The notes under the pieces are model-generated. The model saw only the letters and a program-made list of their open reading frames with translations, was not told the origin of the DNA and ran no database searches. A stretch of DNA of 18,318 nucleotides from positions 1 to 18,318 of the forward strand of contig JAZNRE010000022.1 in assembly GCA_045590535.1 (NCBI GenBank). The letters run 5' to 3'. The first letter of the stretch is position 1, and the number at the start of each line of letters is the position of its first letter. Positions 14,256 through 18,318 of this stretch are shown here, piece after piece. The position numbers and the translations under genes were made by a program. The DNA comes from UMGS755 sp045590535. GTDB lineage: Bacteria; Bacillota; Clostridia; UBA1381; UBA9506.

Positions 14256-14285
14256 AGTTATACAAAATAAGAATTTTGTATAACT
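14256..14285 (+). repeat. Perfect 13-base inverted repeat in the recombinase leader
   Basis: AGTTATACAAAAT (14256-14268) and ATTTTGTATAACT (14273-14285) are exact reverse complements around AAGA. The repeat starts about six bases after the predicted transcription start and ends directly against the ribosome-binding run GGGAGGAGGAG (14286-14296). As RNA it makes an AU-rich 13-pair hairpin. As DNA it has two arms of 11-13 bases around a short centre, the layout of a tyrosine-recombinase or repressor site. It is not followed by a T run, so it is not an intrinsic terminator. Confidence 0.9.
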
Positions 14286-14300
14286 GGGAGGAGGAGAAAA

Positions 14301-15269
14301 ATGAATATAAATTATCAAGAGGCCCCCTTTTTCCTGCGGGACTTTATCACATATATGGAGGCAATTCGCGGTAAATCAAAAAATACCGTTAAAGAATATT
14401 ACTTTGACCTGCGCACCTTCTTTCGCTACATGAAGGTTTTGCGTCATCAGGCTCAATTAGATGATTTTGAATCCATTACAATTGATGATATTGATATTGC
14501 TTTCATTCAATCCATCACGCTGCATGATTTGTATGAGTTCTTAGCCTACACATCTTCAGAACGATTAAACAACGCAAACTCCCGTGCACGCAAAGTTGCT
14601 GCGCTTCGTTCCTTTTTTAAATACATGAATGTAAAAGCCAAATTGCTTCCTGATAATCCGGCTAAAGATTTGGATTCACCCAAAATACCCAAATCGCTGC
14701 CTAAATACCTTACATTAGATGAAAGCCGTGATTTACTTTCTCACATTGACGGTAACGACAAATTGCGGGACTACGCCATTATTACCTTATTCCTTAATTG
14801 CGGCATGCGATTGTCCGAGTTAGCCGCGACTAACTTAAAAGATATCCGTGACGGGAAGCTGACAGTTATTGGTAAAGGTAACAAAGAACGGGTCATTTAT
14901 TTAAATAAAGCCTGTTTAAACGCCATTGAGGCTTATGTACAGAATGAACGCCCCACAGAAGGCATAAAACCACCACATCAGCAGGCTTTATTCATCAGCC
15001 GCCACAAGCAGCGCCTCAGCGTTAAAACCATTCAGGCTCTTGTTAAAAAGCATTTAAAAGCTGCAGGACTTGATGACAGCAAGTTCTCCGTTCATAAATT
15101 AAGACACACAGCCGCTACCTTAATGTATCAGCATGGCCATGTGGATGTTCGTGTTCTGCAAGAAATTTTGGGGCATACCAATTTAGCTACAACCCAGATA
15201 TATACCCATTTAGACAGCGAACAGCTGCGCTCGGCAGCTGACAGCAATCCCCTGGCTGATATTGACTGA
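14301..15269 (+). CDS. xerC: Xer-type tyrosine recombinase
   Basis: A 322-residue site-specific recombinase. Residues about 5-110 form the SAM-like core-binding domain (KSKNTVKEYYFDLRTFF) and about 135-310 the catalytic domain. The full catalytic set is visible: R170 (GMRLSEL), K192 (IGKGNKER), H265 and R268 (HKLRHT), H292 (GHTNLATTQ) and nucleophile Y301 (IYTH). XerC/XerD resolve chromosome dimers at dif. The N-terminal domain is somewhat longer than in E. coli XerC/D (322 against 298 residues), with an insert around 50-75. Similar longer Xer proteins are, to my recollection, widespread in Clostridia. Surrounding genes are housekeeping and no cargo is seen, so a chromosomal Xer is more likely than a phage integrase; XerC versus XerD is not settled. 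GGGAGGAGGAG precedes the ATG. Confidence 0.85.
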   Translation: MNINYQEAPFFLRDFITYMEAIRGKSKNTVKEYYFDLRTFFRYMKVLRHQAQLDDFESITIDDIDIAFIQSITLHDLYEFLAYTSSERLNNANSRARKVAALRSFFKYMNVKAKLLPDNPAKDLDSPKIPKSLPKYLTLDESRDLLSHIDGNDKLRDYAIITLFLNCGMRLSELAATNLKDIRDGKLTVIGKGNKERVIYLNKACLNAIEAYVQNERPTEGIKPPHQQALFISRHKQRLSVKTIQALVKKHLKAAGLDDSKFSVHKLRHTAATLMYQHGHVDVRVLQEILGHTNLATTQIYTHLDSEQLRSAADSNPLADID

Positions 15270-15270
15270 T

Positions 15271-16023
15271 TTATTTTAATGTAATCCCCACAGGACAATG
15301 GTCACTGCCCAAAATATCTGTGTAAATCACAGAATCCTGCAATCTGTCCTGCAGGCTGTTTGAAATGATAAAATAGTCAATGCGCCAACCGATGTTCTTT
15401 TCCCGAGCACGAAAACGGTATGACCACCAGCTGTAAATATCCACAGCATCCGGATATAAATAACGGAAAGAATCGGTAAAACCGGCGGCTAAAAGCTGGG
15501 TCATTTTTTCCCGTTCTTCATCTGAGAAACCGGGATTTCCGCGGTTTGCTTTTGGATTTTTTAAGTCAATCTCATTGTGAGCTACATTCAGGTCGCCGCA
15601 CAAAATCACTGGTTTCTTTTTGGCAAGGTCGGTTAAATAGGCCCTGAAATCATCTTCCCATTCCATGCGATAAGCCAGGCGTTTTAATTCTGACTGTGCG
15701 TTGGGCGTATAGCAATTAACCAAATAAAAATCATCAAATTCTAAAGTTATGGTGCGTCCTTCGTGGCTATGCACCTCAATGCCGATATCGTACTTGACCG
15801 ATATCGGTTTTATTTTTGTAAAAATAGCTGTGCCAGAATATCCTTTTTTATCGGCGCTGTTCCAGTACTGTTCATAACCGTCAAGAATAATTTCAGCTTG
15901 GTCAGGCTGCATTTTTGTTTCTTGCACGCAAAAAATATCCGGCTTTTCCTGATTGAAAAAATCTAAAAAGCCTTTTGTTAAACATGCTCGCAAGCCATTT
16001 ACATTCCAGGATATCAGTTTCAT
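15271..16023 (-). CDS. xth: Exodeoxyribonuclease III (AP endonuclease)
   Basis: This exonuclease III/ExoA-type enzyme cleaves 5' to abasic sites and removes blocked 3' ends in base excision repair. The 250-residue product is full length for the family and starts with the typical KLISWNVNGLRA. Metal and catalytic residues are visible: N7, E35 (VQETK), Y105 (NCYTPNAQ), D144 and N146 (GDLNVAH), D241 and H242 (GSDHCP). The WSYRFRAREKNIGWRIDYF segment (200-218) is also characteristic. GGGGAG lies seven bases before the ATG. It follows fmt by 23 bases and is probably the last gene of a priA-def-fmt-xth transcript. Its stop is one base from that of the convergent recombinase gene. Confidence 0.96.
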   Translation of the reverse strand: MKLISWNVNGLRACLTKGFLDFFNQEKPDIFCVQETKMQPDQAEIILDGYEQYWNSADKKGYSGTAIFTKIKPISVKYDIGIEVHSHEGRTITLEFDDFYLVNCYTPNAQSELKRLAYRMEWEDDFRAYLTDLAKKKPVILCGDLNVAHNEIDLKNPKANRGNPGFSDEEREKMTQLLAAGFTDSFRYLYPDAVDIYSWWSYRFRAREKNIGWRIDYFIISNSLQDRLQDSVIYTDILGSDHCPVGITLK

Positions 16024-16046
16024 AATGCTACTCCCCTATTTTTATC

Positions 16047-16976
16047 TTAAATCAGCTTTGCACCAATTGTAAAGGAGTTTCCCTTTACATATTCAGCTAC
16101 CGACATTCGCTTTTTGCCTTCCATTTGTATTTCGTCAATCGACAAAGCACCTTCGCCGCATTTAACGGTTAAAAGCCCGTCTTTTACTGATAAAATTGTA
16201 CCCACTTCCCCACTAAAATCACCTGTTACAGCCTTTGCGCTGATGATTTTCATCAGTTTGCCTTCATAGGTTGTCTGCGCCATTGGATAGGAATACATAG
16301 CGCGGATAAGTCTTGCAATTTCATCAGCAGAACGAGTAAAATCAATTTTTGCTGTCTCTTTTGTAATCATTGTGGCATAGCAGGCCAGCTCATCCTGTTG
16401 TTTTTCGGGCTTTAAGCTTCCGTTTTGGAGGGCTTTTAAGGTTTCTGACAGGGTTTCTTTACCCAAAAGGCTGAGCTTATCATGAATGGACTCGGTTGTA
16501 TCTTCATCCATTATGTCAATTTCCTTTTTAATGAGCATATCGCCTGTGTCAAGCCCCACATCCATCTGCATGGTGGTGACACCTGTTTTGCTCTCTCCGT
16601 TCATGATAGCGTGCTGCATGGGCGCTGCACCGCGATATTTAGGCAGTAGTGATGCGTGGACATTGATGCAGCCGTAGGTGGGTAAATTTAATATTCTTTC
16701 TGGCAAAATTTTACCAAAAGCCACCACAACAAAAACATCCGCACCAATCTCTTTTAAAACCTGAAAGGTTTCATCGTCTTTCATTTTTTCGGGCTGATAA
16801 ACCGGAATGTTATGCTGCATGGCGCAAACTTTAACCGGTGGTGGCGTCAGTTTGTGACCACGCCCCTTTGGCTTATCGGCCTGTGTTACCACCAAAGCCA
16901 CTTCGTGACCGTCTTTTAACAGTCCCTCAAGGCATGGAACTGAAAAATCGGGAGTGCCCATAAAAACAATCTTCAA
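16047..16976 (-). CDS. fmt: Methionyl-tRNA formyltransferase
   Basis: Fmt formylates initiator Met-tRNA with 10-formyltetrahydrofolate. The 309-residue product begins KIVFMGTPDFSVP and has the catalytic N105 and H107 (INVHASLLPKYRGAAP) and D143 (GLDTGDM), followed by a C-terminal tRNA-binding domain (about 205-309). The start is taken as TTG at 16974-16976. GGGGAGG lies eight bases upstream, the residue before KIVFMG is normally the initiator, and the def stop is only one base away (TAA-A-TTG). A longer in-frame ATG at 17015 would overlap def by 38 bases and add 13 residues foreign to the family. The ribosome-binding site is therefore inside the last codons of def, suggesting coupling. Confidence 0.96.
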   Translation of the reverse strand: MKIVFMGTPDFSVPCLEGLLKDGHEVALVVTQADKPKGRGHKLTPPPVKVCAMQHNIPVYQPEKMKDDETFQVLKEIGADVFVVVAFGKILPERILNLPTYGCINVHASLLPKYRGAAPMQHAIMNGESKTGVTTMQMDVGLDTGDMLIKKEIDIMDEDTTESIHDKLSLLGKETLSETLKALQNGSLKPEKQQDELACYATMITKETAKIDFTRSADEIARLIRAMYSYPMAQTTYEGKLMKIISAKAVTGDFSGEVGTILSVKDGLLTVKCGEGALSIDEIQMEGKKRMSVAEYVKGNSFTIGAKLI

Positions 16977-16977
16977 T

Positions 16978-17460
16978 TTATTTACCTCCCCTTGTTGCAC
17001 CTTCCTGGTCAACATATTGAATGACTTTATCCGTATAAAGTGTTCCGTTTAAGTGGTCAATCTCATGGCAAAGAGCAATGGCCAGCAAACCTTCACCTTC
17101 AACCTCGGTCACTTCACCTTCCGGTGTTGTGCCCCGAACAATAACATGGGTAGGACGCTCAACAATGCCCCAAACACCCGGCACGGACAAGCAACCTTCC
17201 ATCTCTTTTTGGGAGCCTTTTTGATACACAATAACGGGGTTAATTAAAACAATGGGTCCCTCCCCTATGTCGATGACAATCAGGCGTTTTAAAACACCAA
17301 CCTGCGGGGCTGCCAAACCTACGCCGTTTTGGGCATACATGGTCTCTTTCATATCTTCAATCAGTGTCAAAATTTTCTCGTTAATTTCGGTGATTTCACG
17401 GGATTTTCTGCGCAAGGTTTCATTATCATCATCTCTGTTTAAAACATTTCTCAGTGCCAT
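16978..17460 (-). CDS. def: Peptide deformylase
   Basis: Def removes the formyl group from the N-terminal methionine of nascent proteins, the counterpart of the fmt product encoded next. The 160-residue product has all three family motifs: GVGLAAPQ (46-53), EGCLSVPG (88-95, metal ligand C90) and CHEIDHLNG (131-139, ligands H132 and H136, catalytic E133). Length and EGCLS fit the shorter type I form more than the longer Bacillus/Staphylococcus type II enzymes. GGAAAGGAT lies before the ATG. It lies 40 bases after priA; the gap shows no convincing promoter or terminator, so the genes are probably cotranscribed. Confidence 0.97.
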   Translation of the reverse strand: MALRNVLNRDDDNETLRRKSREITEINEKILTLIEDMKETMYAQNGVGLAAPQVGVLKRLIVIDIGEGPIVLINPVIVYQKGSQKEMEGCLSVPGVWGIVERPTHVIVRGTTPEGEVTEVEGEGLLAIALCHEIDHLNGTLYTDKVIQYVDQEGATRGGK

Positions 17461-17500
17461 TTTCTTTTATCCTTTCCTATTTGGTTATCGTTAAGTAAAT

Positions 17501-18318
17501 TTATAAAATATGTATCGGATTTGTTTCAGCTGAAACTGTAACGAACTTGCTCTCTTTGCTTTTATAATGCTTGGCGAGATAGTCAGATACTGTCCGTATT
17601 ATTGTATCATTTAAATTGCATTTTATCAAGATTCGTTTTCGGTATTTGTTATTGATTTTATAAAAGCTGCAGGGGCTTGGTCCTAAAATTTCGGCCGGCT
17701 CTTTTTTTAATTCCTTTTGCAAAAAAGATGCAAGCTGTTTGGCGCAACCGGTTGCAGCATTTTCATTAAATGAAGAAAAAACAATCGAAAGCAGGTCGCA
17801 GAACGGCGGATATAACAGAGCGTGTCGCATTGAAATTTCCTCTTTATAAAAGGCGGGATAATCCTGGGTGCAAGCAAGAGATAACACCGAATTTTCGGGC
17901 ATATAAGTCTGAATAACAGCCCGGCCTGCATGAGTGCCTCTGCCGGCTCTTCCGCAAACCTGTGTGATGATATCAAAGGTTTTTTCATTGGCACGGTAGT
18001 CGTCTTGATTTAAGCTCATATCGGCCGCCAAAACCCCTACCAAGGTCACATTTTCAAAATCCAGGCCTTTGGTGACCATTTGTGTGCCGATTAAAATATC
18101 AATCTTCTCTTTTTCAAACTGCTCTAAAATCTTTTGGTGAGAATTTTTGGCAGAAACGGTGTCTAAATCCATGCGCAAAACAGACGCCTCGGGAAAAAGT
18201 GCCAAAAGCTCCTCCTCCACCTTTTGTGTGCCGGTGCCAAAATGCTTGATATAGTGGCTTCCGCAATCGGGACATGCATTTAAATTTCGCTGGGTATAGC
18301 CACAATAATGGCAGGTCA
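17501..18318 (-). CDS. priA: Primosomal protein N' (replication restart helicase PriA), 3' part
   Basis: PriA recognises stalled forks and recombination intermediates, unwinds with 3'-5' polarity and reloads the replicative helicase. The frame is open to the window edge, so the visible 271 residues are the C-terminal third. They begin TCHYCGYTQRNLNACPDCG, part of the zinc-binding module (CHYC and CPDC pairs) inserted in the helicase core, then GTGTQKVEEEL, helicase motif V (GTQMVTKGLDFENVTLVG), motif VI (QVCGRAGRG) and the C-terminal domain. A GTG at 18220 lies in mid-domain and is not the start; the true start is upstream of this window. priA-def-fmt is a common order in Bacillota. Confidence 0.96.
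   Translation of the reverse strand, partial: TCHYCGYTQRNLNACPDCGSHYIKHFGTGTQKVEEELLALFPEASVLRMDLDTVSAKNSHQKILEQFEKEKIDILIGTQMVTKGLDFENVTLVGVLAADMSLNQDDYRANEKTFDIITQVCGRAGRGTHAGRAVIQTYMPENSVLSLACTQDYPAFYKEEISMRHALLYPPFCDLLSIVFSSFNENAATGCAKQLASFLQKELKKEPAEILGPSPCSFYKINNKYRKRILIKCNLNDTIIRTVSDYLAKHYKSKESKFVTVSAETNPIHIL

Noticed and set aside
14256..14285. Intrinsic terminator or attenuator before the recombinase gene
   Set aside because: The stem is AU-rich and is followed by GGGAGGAGG instead of a T run, so termination there is unlikely.
14301..15269. Reading the tyrosine recombinase as the integrase of a mobile element
   Set aside because: Flanking genes are housekeeping, composition looks like the neighbours, and there is no cargo, tRNA target, att duplication or excisionase gene in view.
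16977..17015. Longer Fmt start at ATG 17015
   Set aside because: It overlaps def by 38 bases and places the strong ribosome-binding site inside the coding frame; TTG 16976 gives the standard N-terminus.
1..18318. CRISPR arrays, tRNA or rRNA genes, insertion sequences, toxin-antitoxin or phage-defence modules
   Set aside because: No repeated spacer-like arrays, cloverleaf sequences, transposase motifs or known defence domains were found on either strand by reading.

Overview
The window looks like chromosomal DNA of an anaerobic, spore-forming member of the Clostridia (Bacillota). Strong Shine-Dalgarno sites sit before almost every gene, base composition is moderately AT-rich, and the sporulation genes spoVAD and spoIIP, a type III glutamine synthetase, a YmfF/YmfH peptidase pair and a priA-def-fmt cluster are all present. 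Nothing visible points below that level. Genes are densely packed: the longest stretch without a gene is the 231 bases at 14070-14300, and no tRNA, rRNA, CRISPR array or insertion sequence was seen.

Layout. (1) 1-1258: the 3' end of spoVAD (+) meets spoIIP (-) tail to tail with one base between stop codons. (2) 1259-2192: a divergent control region with a sigma-E-like promoter for spoIIP and a sigma-A promoter for birA. (3) 2221-12608: a long same-strand run starting at a good sigma-A promoter: a membrane-anchored DUF4340 protein, an eroded methionine-synthase-like protein, recR, trmN6, rsmI, ymfF, ymfH, lgt and glnN, several with ATGA or longer overlaps, closed by a strong bidirectional terminator. 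(4) 12616-14069: nth-tlyA on the minus strand. (5) 14070-15269: a divergent promoter region and a Xer-type tyrosine recombinase gene whose leader carries a perfect 13-base inverted repeat. (6) 15271-18318: minus-strand priA (3' part)-def-fmt-xth.

Most genes are housekeeping: DNA repair and replication restart (recR, nth, xth, priA), rRNA/tRNA modification (trmN6, rsmI, tlyA), initiator-Met formylation and removal (fmt, def), lipoprotein maturation (lgt), biotin loading (birA), nitrogen assimilation (glnN) and sporulation (spoIIP, spoVAD). No complete undescribed system is evident. The least explained items are the adjacent pair at 2284-4716 (a triple-repeat DUF4340 protein and a MetH-like protein that has lost its zinc site), the recombinase-site-like palindrome in front of the Xer gene, and short repeats placed on the divergent birA/spoIIP promoters. 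Proposals about these are inferences from the sequence alone.
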